Source of the DNA: Petrolisthes cinctipes
Lineage: Eukaryota; Arthropoda; Malacostraca; Decapoda; Porcellanidae
DNA length: 64,000 bases
NCBI GenBank assembly: GCA_033782935.1
Contig: JAWQEG010000167.1
Location: 1,861,501-1,925,500, forward strand
Direction of reading: 5' to 3'
Under the pieces are notes generated by a model. The model saw nothing but the letters and a program-made list of their open reading frames with translations. It was not told the DNA's origin and ran no database searches. The position numbers and the translations under genes are program-made. Numbering within the stretch: the first letter of the stretch is position 1; each line of letters starts with the position of its first letter. Positions 1 to 12,589 of the stretch are shown in pieces.

Positions 1-479
1 ATCGCTTCTGGGACACAAAAATATCGATTTTTTGGGTGTTTTGAGCCTGAATTTGGGATATAAACGGGTACAGAAGATGCATGCACATTTCGACTTTTTG
101 CACCTAAAATATCGATTTTGAGCATGTTTTGGGTCTGTATCTTGAAAACATTCTAGCAAGAAGTAGGCATGTACAGATTGCTTCTGATACCCAAAAATAT
201 CGAATTTTCGAGTGTTTTAAACCTAAATTTGGGATATAGACTGGTACAGAAGATGCATACACATATTGACTTTGGGCAGCTAAAATATCGATTTTCTGCA
301 TGTTTTAGGCTTGTATTTAGAAAATACTCTAACACGGAGTATGCATGTACACATTGCTTTTGGGACCCAAAAATATCGAATATTCGGGTGTCTTGAGTCT
401 GAATTTGAGATATAAACGGGTACAGAAGATACATGCACATATTGACTTTGGGCACCCAAAATATCGATTTTGAGCATGT

Positions 480-3400
480 TTTGGGCCTGAATTTTTAAAA
501 TACTCTAACACTGAATAGACACGTACAGATCGCTTCTAGGACCCAAATAAATCGAATTTTCGAGTGATCTGAGCCTGAATTTGAGATATGAAAGGGTACA
601 GAAGATGCATGCACATATTGACTTTGGGCACCTAAAATATAGATTTTCGGCATGTTTTGGGCCTGTATTTTGAAAATACATTAACACGGAGTAGGCATGT
701 ACAGATCGCTTCTGGGACACAAAAATATCGACTTTTCGGGTGTTTTGAGCCTGAATTTGAGATATAAACGGGTACAGAAGATGCATGCATCACATATCGA
801 TTTTTCACACCTAAAATATCGATTTATAGCATGTTTTAAGCCTGTATTTTAAAAACATTCTAGCACTGAGTAGGCATGTGCAGATCGCTTAAGGGACCCA
901 AAAATATCGAATTTTCGGAGTTTTGAGCCAGAAATTGGGATATAACCGGGTACAGAGGATGCATGCACATATTGACTTTGGGCAGCTAAAATATCGATTT
1001 ACAGCATGTTTTAGGCCTGTATTTTAAAAATACTCTAACACGGAGTATGCATGTACAGATGGCTTTTGGGACCCAAAAATATCGAATATTCGGGTGTTTT
1101 GAGTCTGAATTTGAGATATAAACGGGTATAGAAGATGCATGCACATATCGACTTTGGGCACCCAAAATATCGATTTTGAGCATGTTTAGAGCCTGTATTT
1201 TTAAAATACTCTAACACGGAGTAGACACGTACAGATCGCTTCTGGGACCCAAATAAATCGAATTTTCGGTTGTTCTGAGCCTGAATTTGAGATATGAACA
1301 GGTACAGAAGATGCATGCACATATCGACTTCGGGCACCTAAAATATCGATTTTGAGCATGTTTTGGGCCTGTATTTTGAAAATACTAAAAAACGGTGTAG
1401 ACATGTACAGATCGCTTCTGGGACACAAAAATATCGATTTTTTTGGGTGTTTTGAGCCAGAAATTGGGATATAACCGGGTACAGAGGATGCATGCACATA
1501 TCGACTTTTTCCACCTAAAATATCGATTTTGAACATGTTTTGGGTCTGTATCTTGAAAAAATTCTAGCAAGGAGTAGGCATGTACATATTGCTTCTAGGA
1601 CCCAAAAATATCGAATTTTCGAGTGTTTTGAACCTGAATTTGGGATATAGACGGGTACAGAAGATGCATTCACATATTGACTTTGGGCAGCTAAAATATC
1701 GATTTTCCGCATGTTTTAGGCTTATATTTTGAAAATACTCTAACACGGAGTATGCATGTACACATTGCTTTTGGGACCCAAAAATATCGAATATTCGGGT
1801 GTTTTGAGACTGAATTTGAGATATAAACGGGTACAGAAGATGCATGCACATATCGACTTTGGGCACCCAAAATATCGATTTTGAGCATGTTTTGGGCCTG
1901 AATTTTTAAAATACTCTAACACTGAATAGACACGTACAGATCGCTTCTAGGACCCAAATAAATCAAATTTTCGAGTATTCTGAGCCTGAATTTGAGATAT
2001 GAAAGGGTACAGAAGATGTATGCACATATCGACTTTGGGCACCTAAAATATCGATTTTGAGCATGTTTTGGGCCTGTATTTTGAAAATACTATAACACAG
2101 TGTAGACATGTACAGATCGCTTCTGGGACACAAAAATATCGAATTTTCGGAGTTTTGAGACTGAATTTGAGATATAAACGAGTACAGAAGATGCATAAAC
2201 ATATCGACTTTTTGCACCTAAAATATCGATTTTGAGCATGTTTTGGGTCTGTATCTTGAAAACTTTCTAGCAATAAGTAGGCATGTACAGATTGCTTCTG
2301 GGACCCAAAAATATCGAATTTTCGAGTGTTTTGAACCTGAATTTGGGATATAGACGGGTACAGAAGATGCATACACATATTGACTTTGGGCAGCTAAAAT
2401 ATCGATTTACATCATGTTTTAGGCCTGTATTTTGAAAATACTCTAACACGGAGTATGCATGTACAGATGGCTTTTGGGACCCAAAAATATCGAATATTCG
2501 GGTGTTTTGAGTCTGAATTTGAGATATAAACGGGTACAGAAGATGCATGCACATATCGACTTTGGGCACCCAAAATATCGATTTTGAGCATGTTTTGGGC
2601 CCGTATTTTTAAAACACTCTAACACGGAGTAGACACGTACAGATCACTTCTGGGACCCAAATAAATCAAATTTTCGGTTGTTCTGAGCCTGAATTTGAGA
2701 TATGAACAGGTACAGAAGATGCAAGCACATATCGACTTCTGGCACATAAAATATCGATTTTGAGCATGTTTTGGGTCTGTATCTTGAAAACATTCTAGCA
2801 AGAAGTAGGCATTTACAGATTGCTTCTGGGACCCAAAAATATCGAATTTTCGAGTGTTTTGAACCTGAATTTGGGATATAGACGGGTACAGAAGATGCAT
2901 ACACATATTGACTTTGGGCAGCTAAAATATCGATTTTCTGCATGTTTTAGGCTTGTATTTTGAAAATACTCTAACACGGAGTATGCATGTACACATTGCT
3001 TTTGGGACCCAAAAATATCGAATATTCGGGTGTTTTAAGTCTGAATTTGAGATATAAACGGGTACAAAAGATGCATGCACATATCGACTTTGGGCACCCA
3101 AAATATCGATTTTGAGCATGTTTTGGGCCTGAATTTTTAAAATACTCTAACACTGAATAGACACGTACAGATCGCTTCTAGGACCCAAATAAATCGAATT
3201 TTCGAGTGTTCTGAGCCTGAATTTGAGATATGAAAGGGTACAGAAGATGCATGCACATATTGACTTTGGGCACCTAAAATATAGATTTTTGGGATGTTTT
3301 GGGCCTGTATTTTGAAAATACATTAACACGGAGTAGGCATGTACAGATCGCTTAAGGGACACAAAAATATCGACTTTTCGGGTGTTTTGAGCCTGAATTT

Positions 3401-6320
3401 GAGATATAAACGGGTACAGAAGATGCATGCACATATCGATTTTTCACACCTAAAATATCGATTTATAGCATGTTTTAAGCCTGTATTTTAAAAACATTCT
3501 AGCACTGAGTAGGCATGTGCAGATCGCTTAAGGGACCCAAAAATATCGAATTTTCGGAGTTTTGAGCCAGAAATTGGGATATAACCGGGTACAGAGGATG
3601 CATGCACATATTGACTTTGGGCAGCTAAAATATCGATTTACAGCATGTTTTAGGCCTGTATTTTAAAAATACTCTAACACGGAGTATGCATGTACAGATG
3701 GCTTTTGGGACCCAAAAATATCGAATATTCGGGTGTTTTGAGTCTGAATTTGAGATATAAACGGGTATAGAAGATGCATGCACATATCGACTTTGGGCAC
3801 CCAAAATATCGATTTTGAGCATGTTTAGAGCCTGTATTTTTAAAATACTCTAACACGGAGTAGACACGTACAGATCGCTTCTGGGACCCAAATAAATCGA
3901 ATTTTCGGTTGTTCTGAGCCTGAATTTGAGATATGAACAGGTACAGAAGATGCATGCACATATCGACTTCGGGCACCTAAAATATCGATTTTGAGCATGT
4001 TTTGGGCCTGTATTTTGAAAATACTAAAAAACGGTGTAGACATGTACAGATCGCTTCTGGGACACAAAAATATCGATTTTTTGGGTGTTTTGAGCCAGAA
4101 ATTGGGATATAACCGGGTACAGAGGATGCATGCACATATCGACTTTTTCCACCTAAAATATCGATTTTGAACATGTTTTGGGTCTGTATCTTGAAAAAAT
4201 TCTAGCAAGGAGTAGGCATGTACATATTGCTTCTAGGACCCAAAAATATCGAATTTTCGAGTGTTTTGAACCTGAATTTGGGATATAGACGGGTACAGAA
4301 GATGCATTCACATATTGACTTTGGGCAGCTAAAATATCGATTTTCCGCATGTTTTAGGCTTATATTTTGAAAATACTCTAACACGGAGTATGCATGTACA
4401 CATTGCTTTTGGGACCCAAAAATATCGAATATTCGGGTGTTTTGAGACTGAATTTGAGATATAAACGGGTACAGAAGATGCATGCACATATCGACTTTGG
4501 GCACCCAAAATATCGATTTTGAGCATGTTTTGGGCCTGAATTTTTAAAATACTCTAACACTGAATAGACACGTACAGATCGCTTCTAGGACCCAAATAAA
4601 TCAAATTTTCGAGTATTCTGAGCCTGAATTTGAGATATGAAAGGGTACAGAAGATGTATGCACATATCGACTTTGGGCACCTAAAATATCGATTTTGAGC
4701 ATGTTTTGGGCCTGTATTTTGAAAATACTATAACACAGTGTAGACATGTACAGATCGCTTCTGGGACACAAAAATATCGAATTTTCGGAGTTTTGAGACT
4801 GAATTTGAGATATAAACGAGTACAGAAGATGCATAAACATATCGACTTTTTGCACCTAAAATATCGATTTTGAGCATGTTTTGGGTCTGTATCTTGAAAA
4901 CTTTCTAGCAATAAGTAGGCATGTACAGATTGCTTCTGGGACCCAAAAATATCGAATTTTCGAGTGTTTTGAACCTGAATTTGGGATATAGACGGGTACA
5001 GAAGATGCATACACATATTGACTTTGGGCAGCTAAAATATCGATTTACATCATGTTTTAGGCCTGTATTTTGAAAATACTCTAACACGGAGTATGCATGT
5101 ACAGATGGCTTTTGGGACCCAAAAATATCGAATATTCGGGTGTTTTGAGTCTGAATTTGAGATATAAACGGGTACAGAAGATGCATGCACATATCGACTT
5201 TGGGCACCCAAAATATCGATTTTGAGCATGTTTTGGGCCCGTATTTTTAAAACACTCTAACACGGAGTAGACACGTACAGATCACTTCTGGGACCCAAAT
5301 AAATCAAATTTTCGGTTGTTCTGAGCCTGAATTTGAGATATGAACAGGTACAGAAGATGCAAGCACATATCGACTTCTGGCACATAAAATATCGATTTTG
5401 AGCATGTTTTGGGTCTGTATCTTGAAAACATTCTAGCAAGAAGTAGGCATTTACAGATTGCTTCTGGGACCCAAAAATATCGAATTTTCGAGTGTTTTGA
5501 ACCTGAATTTGGGATATAGACGGGTACAGAAGATGCATACACATATTGACTTTGGGCAGCTAAAATATCGATTTTCTGCATGTTTTAGGCTTGTATTTTG
5601 AAAATACTCTAACACGGAGTATGCATGTACACATTGCTTTTGGGACCCAAAAATATCGAATATTCGGGTGTTTTGAGTCTGAATTTGAGATATAAACGGG
5701 TACAAAAGATGCATGCACATATCGACTTTGGGCACCCAAAATATCGATTTTGAGCATGTTTTGGGCCTGAATTTTTAAAATACTCTAACACTGAATAGAC
5801 ACGTACAGATCGCTTCTAGGACCCAAATAAATCGAATTTTCGAGTGTTCTGAGCCTGAATTTGAGATATGAAAGGGTACAGAAGATGCATGCACATATTG
5901 ACTTTGGGCACCTAAAATATAGATTTTTGGGATGTTTTGGGCCTGTATTTTGAAAATACATTAACACGGAGTAGGCATGTACAGATCGCTTAAGGGACAC
6001 AAAAATATCGACTTTTCGGGTGTTTTGAGCCTGAATTTGAGATATAAACGGGTACAGAAGATGCATGCACATATCGACTTTTCACACCTAAAATATCGAT
6101 TTATAGCATGTTTTAAGCCTGTATTTTAAAAACATTCTAGCACTGAGTAGGCATGTGCAGATCGCTTACGGGACCTAAAAATATCGAATTTTCGGAGTTT
6201 TGAGCCAGAAATTGGGATATAACCGGGTACAGAGGATGCATGCACATATTGACTTTGGGCAGCTAAAATATCGATTTACAGCATGTTTTAGGCCTGTATT
6301 TTAAAAATACTCTAACACGG
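480..6320. repeat. Higher-order repeat: two ~2,638-bp (15-monomer) copies
   Basis: The order of variant monomers from about 480-3120 is repeated about 3120-5760 and onward to about 6320 at an offset of 2638-2642 bp, that is 15 monomers. From about 840 the copies are almost identical. I found a 1-bp difference in a T run (near 1440 versus 4080), which moves the offset from 2639 to 2638, and single substitutions (for example 3046 versus 5684). Similarity stops abruptly near 3685/6325, where the variant type changes. Positions 1-480 resemble the equivalent part of the next copy but with more substitutions. This is consistent with a recent 15-monomer duplication. Confidence 0.85.
2572..2747. repeat. 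Representative satellite monomer (two ~88-bp half-units)
   Basis: One period measured from one aaaatatcgatttt to the next is 176 bp. Half B (about 2572-2658) runs aaaatatcgatttt, gagcatgttttgggcc, then an AT-rich part with aaacactctaacacgg, then gtacagatc and gggaccc. Half A (about 2659-2747) runs aaataaatcaaatttt, gttctgagcctgaatttgag, atatgaacaggtacagaag, then cacatatcgactt and the gcac box. The halves align to each other over most of their length (AAAATATCGA-TTTT, TGTTTTG-GCCTG-ATTT, GTA-AG-GCATG-ACA-ATCG-CTT), so the present monomer appears to be an ancient dimer. It contains short palindromes ATCGAT and ATGCAT. Half A in most monomers carries GATATAAAC. Confidence 0.85.
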
Positions 6321-6625
6321 AGTAGGCATGTACAGATCGCTTCGGGGACCCAAAAATATCGAATTTTCGGGTGTTTTGAGCCTGAATTTGAGATATAAAC
6401 GGGTACAGAAGATGCATGCACATTTCGACTTTTTGCACCTAAAATATCGATTTTGAGCATGTTTTGGGTCTGTATCTTGAAAACATTCTAGCAAGAAGTA
6501 GGCATGTACAGATTGTTTCTAGGACCCAAAAACATCGAATTTTCGAGTGTTTTGAACCTGAATTTGGGATATAGACGGGTACAGAAGATGCATACACATA
6601 TTGACTTTGGGCAGCTAAAATATCG
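4900..6625. repeat. ~1.7-kb segment duplicated at 10,880-12,600 (34-monomer offset)
   Basis: Monomer variants from about 4900 to 6625 recur in the same order and almost base for base at 10,880-12,600, offset 5975 bp (34 monomers). The match ends sharply: the monomer at about 6624 continues with cgattttcagcatg, while 12,599 continues with cgatttacagcatg and enters a 352-bp (two-monomer) repeat of 12,238-12,589. The sharp edge within otherwise similar sequence looks like a recombination breakpoint. Confidence 0.7.
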
Positions 6626-7670
6626 ATTTTCAGCATGTTTTAGGCTTGTATTTTGAAAATACTCTAACACGGAGTATGCATGTACACATTACTTTTGGGA
6701 CCCAAAAATATCGAATATTCGGGTGTTTTGAGTTTGAATTTGAGATATAAACGGGTACAGAAGATGCATGCACATATCGACTTTGGGCACCCAAAATATC
6801 GATTTTGAGCATGTTTTGGGCCTGAATTTTTAAAATACTCTAACACTGAATAGACACGTACAGATCGCTTCTAGGACCCAAAAAAAATCGAATTTTCGAG
6901 TATTCTGAGCCTGAATTTGAGATATGAAAGGGTACAGAAGATGCATGCACATATCGACTTTGGGCACCTAAAATATCGATTTTGAGCATGTTTTGGGCCT
7001 GTATTTTGAAAATACTATAACACAGTGTAGACATGTACAGATCGCTTCTTGGACACAAAAATATCGAATTTTCGGAGTTTTGAGCCTGAATTTGAGATAT
7101 AAACGAGTACAGAAGATGCATGCACATATCGACTTTTTGCACCTAAAATATCGATTTTGAGCATGTTTTGGGTCTGTATCTTGAAAACATTCTAGCAAGA
7201 AGTAGGCAAGTACAGATTGCTTCTGGGACCCAAAAATATCGAATTTTCGAGTGTTTTGAACCTGAATTTGGGATATAGACGGGTACAGAAGATGCATACA
7301 CATATTGACTTTGGGCAGCTAAAATATCGATTTTCTGCCTGTTTTAGGCCAGTATTTTGAAAATACTCAAACACGGTGTAGACATGTACAGATCGCTTCT
7401 GGGACACAAAAATATCGATTTTTTGGGTGTTTTGAGCCTGAATTTGAGATATAAACGGGTACAGAAGATGCATGCACATATCGACTTTGGGCACACAAAA
7501 TATCGATTTTAAGCATGTTTTGGGCCTGTATTTTTAAAACACTCTAACACGGAGTAGACACGTAGAGATCACTTTTGGGACCCAAATAAATCGAATTTCC
7601 GGTTGTTCTGAGCCTGAATTTGAGATATGAACAGGTACAGAAGATGCATGCACATATCGTCTACGGGCAC

Positions 7671-10478
7671 CTAAAATATCGATTTTGAGCATGTTTTGGG
7701 CCTGTATTTTGAAAATACTTTAACACAGTGTAGACATGTACAGATTGCTTCTGGGACACAAAAATATCGAATTTTCGGAATTTTGAGCCTGAATTTGAGA
7801 TATAAACGAGTACAGAAGATGCATAAACATATAGACTTTTTGCACCTAAAATATCGATTTTGAGCATGTTTTGGGTCTGTATCTTGAAAACTTTCTAGCA
7901 AGAAGTAGGCATGTACAGATTGCTTCTGGGACCCAAAAATATCGAATTTTCGAGTGTTTTGAACCTGAATTTGGGATATAGACGGGTACAGAAGATGCAT
8001 ACACATATTGACTTTGGGCAGCTAAAATATCGATTTACATCATGTTTTAGGCCTGTATTTTGAAAATACTCTAACACGGAGTATGCATGTACAGATGGCT
8101 TTTGGGACCAAAAAATATCGAATATTCGGGTGTTTTGAGTCTGAATTTGAGATATAAACGGGTACAGAAGATGCATGCACATATCGACTTTGGGCACCCA
8201 AAATATCGATTTTGAGCATGTTTTGGGCCTGAATATTTAAAATACTCTAACACTGAATAGACACGTACAGATCGCTTCTAGGACCCAAATAAATCGAATT
8301 TTCGAGTGTTCTGAGCCTGAATTTGAGATATGAAAGGGTACAGAAGATGCATGCACATATTGACTTTGGGCACCTAAAATATAGATTTTCGGCATGTTTT
8401 GGGCCTGTATTTTGAAAATACATTAACACGGACTAGGCATGTACAGATCGCTTATGGGACACAAAAATATCGAATTTTCGGAGTTTTTACCAGAAATTGG
8501 GATATAACCGGGTACAGAGGATGCATGCACATATTGACTTTGGGCAGCTAAAATATCGATTTACAGCATGTTTTAAGCCTGTACTTTAAAAATACTCTAA
8601 CACGGAGTAGGCATGTACAGATCGCTTCGGAGACCCAAAAATATCGAATTTTCGGGTGTTTTGAGCCTGAATTTGAGATATGAACGGGTACAGAAGATGC
8701 ATGCACATTTCGACTTTTTGCACCTAAAATATCGATTTACAGCATGTTTTGGGTCTGTATCTTGAAAACATTCTAGCAAGAAGTAGGCATGTACAGATTG
8801 CTTCTAGGACCCAAAAATATCGAATTTTCGAGTGTTTTTAACCTGAATTTGAGATATAAACGGGTACAGAAGATGCATACACATATCGACTTTGGCACCA
8901 AAAATATCGATTTTTAGTATGTTTTGGGCGTATAATTTGAAAATACTCTAACACGGAGTAGACATGTACAGATCACTTGGGGGACCCAAAAATATCGAAT
9001 ATTCGGGTGTTTTGAGTCTGAATTTGAGATATAAACGGGTACAGAAGATGCATGCACATATCGACTTTGGGCACCCAAAATATCGATTTTGAGCATGTTT
9101 TGGGCCTGTATTTTGAAAATACTTTAACACAGTGTAGACATGTACAGATTGCTTCTGGGACACAAAAATATCGAATTTTCGGAATTTTGAGCCTGAATTT
9201 GAGATATAAACGAGTACAGAAGATGCATAAACATATAGACTTTTTGCACCTAAAATATCGATTTTGAGCATGTTTTGGGTCTGTATCTTGAAAACTTTCT
9301 AGCAAGAAGTAGGCATGTACAGATTGCTTCTAGGACCCAAAAATATCGAATTTTCGAGTGTTTTGAACCTGAATTTGGGATATAGACGGGTACAGAAGAT
9401 GCATACACATATTGACTTTGGGCAGCTAAAATATCGATTTACATCATGTTTTAGGCCTGTATTTTGAAAATACTCTAACACGGAGTATGCATGTACAGAT
9501 GGCTTTTGGGACCAAAAAATATCGAATATTCGGGTGTTTTGAGTCTGAATTTGAGATATAAACGGGTACAGAAGATGCATGCACATATCGACTTTGGGCA
9601 CCCAAAATATCGATTTTGAGCATGTTTTGGGCCTGAATATTTAAAATACTCTAACACTGAATAGACACGTACAGATCGCTTCTAGGACCCAAATAAATCG
9701 AATTTTCGAGTGTTCTGAGCCTGAATTTGAGATATGAAAGGGTACAGAAGATGCATGCACATATTGACTTTGGGCACCTAAAATATAGATTTTCGGCATG
9801 TTTTGGGCCTGTATTTTGAAAATACATTAACACGGACTAGGCATGTACAGATCGCTTAAGGGACACAAAAATATCGAATTTTCGGAGTTTTGAGCCAGAA
9901 ATTGGGATATAACCGGGTACAGAGGATGCATGCACATATTGACTTTGGGCAGCTAAAATATCGATTTACAGCATTTTTAAGCCTGTATTTTAAAAATACT
10001 CTAACACGGAGTAGGCATGTACAGATCGCTTCGGAGACCCAAAAATATCGAATTTTCGGGTGTTTTGAGCCTGAATTTGAGATATAAACGGGTACAGAAG
10101 ATGCATGCACATTTCGACTTTTTGCACCTAAAATATCGATTTTGAGCATGTTTTGGGTCTGTATCTTGAAAACATTCTAGCAAGAAGTAGGCATGTACAG
10201 ATTGCTTCTAGGACCCAAAAATATCGAATTTTCGAGTGTTTTGAACCTGAATTTGAGATATAAACGGGTACAGAAGATGCATACACATATCGACTTTGGC
10301 ACCCAAAATATCGATTTTTAGTATGTTTTGGGCGTATAATTTGAAAATACTCTAACACGGAGTAGACATGTACAGATCACTTGGGGGACCCAAAAATATC
10401 GAATATTCGGGTGTTTTGAGTCTGAATTTGAGATATAAACGGGTACAGAAGATGCATGCACATATCGACTTTGGGCAC
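7671..10478. repeat. 8-monomer (1,404-bp) tandem duplication
   Basis: The variant series at 7671-9074 recurs at 9075-10478 with an offset of 1404 bp. It includes the rare tail with aacatatagacttttt, the ggaccaaaaaatatcg monomer, the gaatatttaaaatac monomer and the gggcgtataatttg monomer. Few substitutions separate the copies. One is a 1-bp deletion near 9974, gcatttttaag against the usual gcatgttttaag. Confidence 0.75.
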
Positions 10479-11020
10479 CCAAAATATCGATTTTGAGCAT
10501 GTTTTGGGCCTGTATTTTTAAAATACTCTAACACTGAGTAGACACGTACAGATCGCTTCTGGAACCCAAATAAATCGTTTTTTAGGGTGTTCTGAGCCTG
10601 AATTTGAGATATGAACGGATACAGAAGATGCATGCACATATCGACTTTGGGCACCTAAAATATCGATTTTGAGCATGTTTTGGGCCTGTATTTTGAAAAT
10701 ACTATAGCACGGTGTAGACATGTACAGATCGCTTCTGGGACACAAAAATATCGATTTTTTGGGTGTTTTGAGCCTGAATTTGGGAAATAAACGGGTACAG
10801 AAGATGCATGCACATTTCGACTTTTTGCACCTAAAATATCGATTTTGAGCATGTTTTGGGTCTGTATCTTGAAAACATTTTAGCAAGAAGTAGGCATGTA
10901 CAGATTGCTTCTGGGACCCAAAAATATCGAATTTTCGAGTGTTTTGAACCTGAATTTGGGATATAGACGGGTACAGAAGATGCATACACATATTGACTTT
11001 GGGCAGCTAAAATATCGATT
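9075..11020. repeat. ~1.95-kb segment duplicated at 16,634-18,580 (43-monomer offset)
   Basis: The variant order of 9075-11,020 recurs at 16,634-18,580 with an offset of 7559, becoming 7560 after the 1-bp deletion near 9974. The copies differ by scattered substitutions (for example 10,878 tttagc versus 18,438 tctagc) and part company near 11,020/18,580. Confidence 0.7.
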
Positions 11021-12589
11021 TACATCATGTTTTAGGCCTGTATTTTGAAAATACTCTAACATGGAGTATGCATGTACAGATGGCTTTTGGGACCCAAAAA
11101 TATCGAATATTCGGGTGTTTTGAGTCTGAATTTGAGATATAAACGGGTACAGAAGATGCATGCACATATCGACTTTGGGCACCCAAAATATCGATTTTGA
11201 GCATGTTTTGGGCCCGTATTTTTAAAACACTCTAACACGGAGTAGACACGTACAGATCACTTCTGGGACCCAAATAAATCAAATTTTCGGTTGTTCTGAG
11301 CCTGAATTTGAGATATGAACAGGTACAGAAGATGCAAGCACATATCGACTTCTGGCACCTAAAATATCGATTTTGAGCATGTTTTGGGTCTGTATCTTGA
11401 AAACATTCTAGCAAGAAGTAGGCATTTACAGATTGCTTCTGGGACCCAAAAATATCGAATTTTCGAGTGTTTTGAACCTGAATTTGGGATATAGACGGGT
11501 ACAGAAGATGCATACACATATTGACTTTGGGCAGCTAAAATATCGATTTTCTGCATGTTTTAGGCTTGTATTTTGAAAATACTCTAACACGGAGTATGCA
11601 TGTACACATTGCTTTTGGGACCCAAAAATATCGAATATTCGGGTGTTTTGAGTCTGAATTTGAGATATAAACGGGTACAAAAGATGCATGCACATATCGA
11701 CTTTGGGCACCCAAAATATCGATTTTGAGCATGTTTTGGGCCTGAATTTTTAAAATACTCTAACACTGAATAGACACGTACAGATCGCTTCTAGGACCCA
11801 AATAAATCGAATTTTCGAGTGTTCTGAGCCTGAATTTGAGATATGAAAGGGTACAGAAGATGCATGCACATATTGACTTTGGGCACCTAAAATATAGATT
11901 TTTGGGATGTTTTGGGCCTGTATTTTGAAAATACATTAACACGGAGTAGGCATGTACAGATCGCTTAAGGGACACAAAAATATCGACTTTTCGGGTGTTT
12001 TGAGCCTGAATTTGAGATATAAACGGGTACAGAAGATGCATGCACATATCGACTTTTCACACCTAAAATATCGATTTATAGCATGTTTTAAGCCTGTATT
12101 TTAAAAACATTCTAGCACTGAGTAGGCATGTGCAGATCGCTTACGGGACCTAAAAATATCGAATTTTCGGAGTTTTGATCCAGAAATTGGGATATAACCG
12201 GGTACAGAGGATGCATGCACATATTGACTTTGGGCAGCTAAAATATCGATTTACAGCATGTTTTAGGCCTGTATTTTAAAAATACTCTAACACGGAGTAG
12301 GCATGTACAGATCGCTTCGGGGACCCAAAAATATCGAATTTTCGGGTGTTTTGAGCCTGAATTTGAGATATAAACGGGTACAGAAGATGCATGCACATTT
12401 CGACTTTTTGCACCTAAAATATCGATTTTGAGCATGTTTTGGGTCTGTATCTTGAAAACATTCTAGCAAGAAGTAGGCATGTACAGATTGTTTCTAGGAC
12501 CCAAAAACATCGAATTTTCGAGTGTTTTGAACCTGAATTTGGGATATAGACGGGTACAGAAGATGCATACACATATTGACTTTGGGCAG

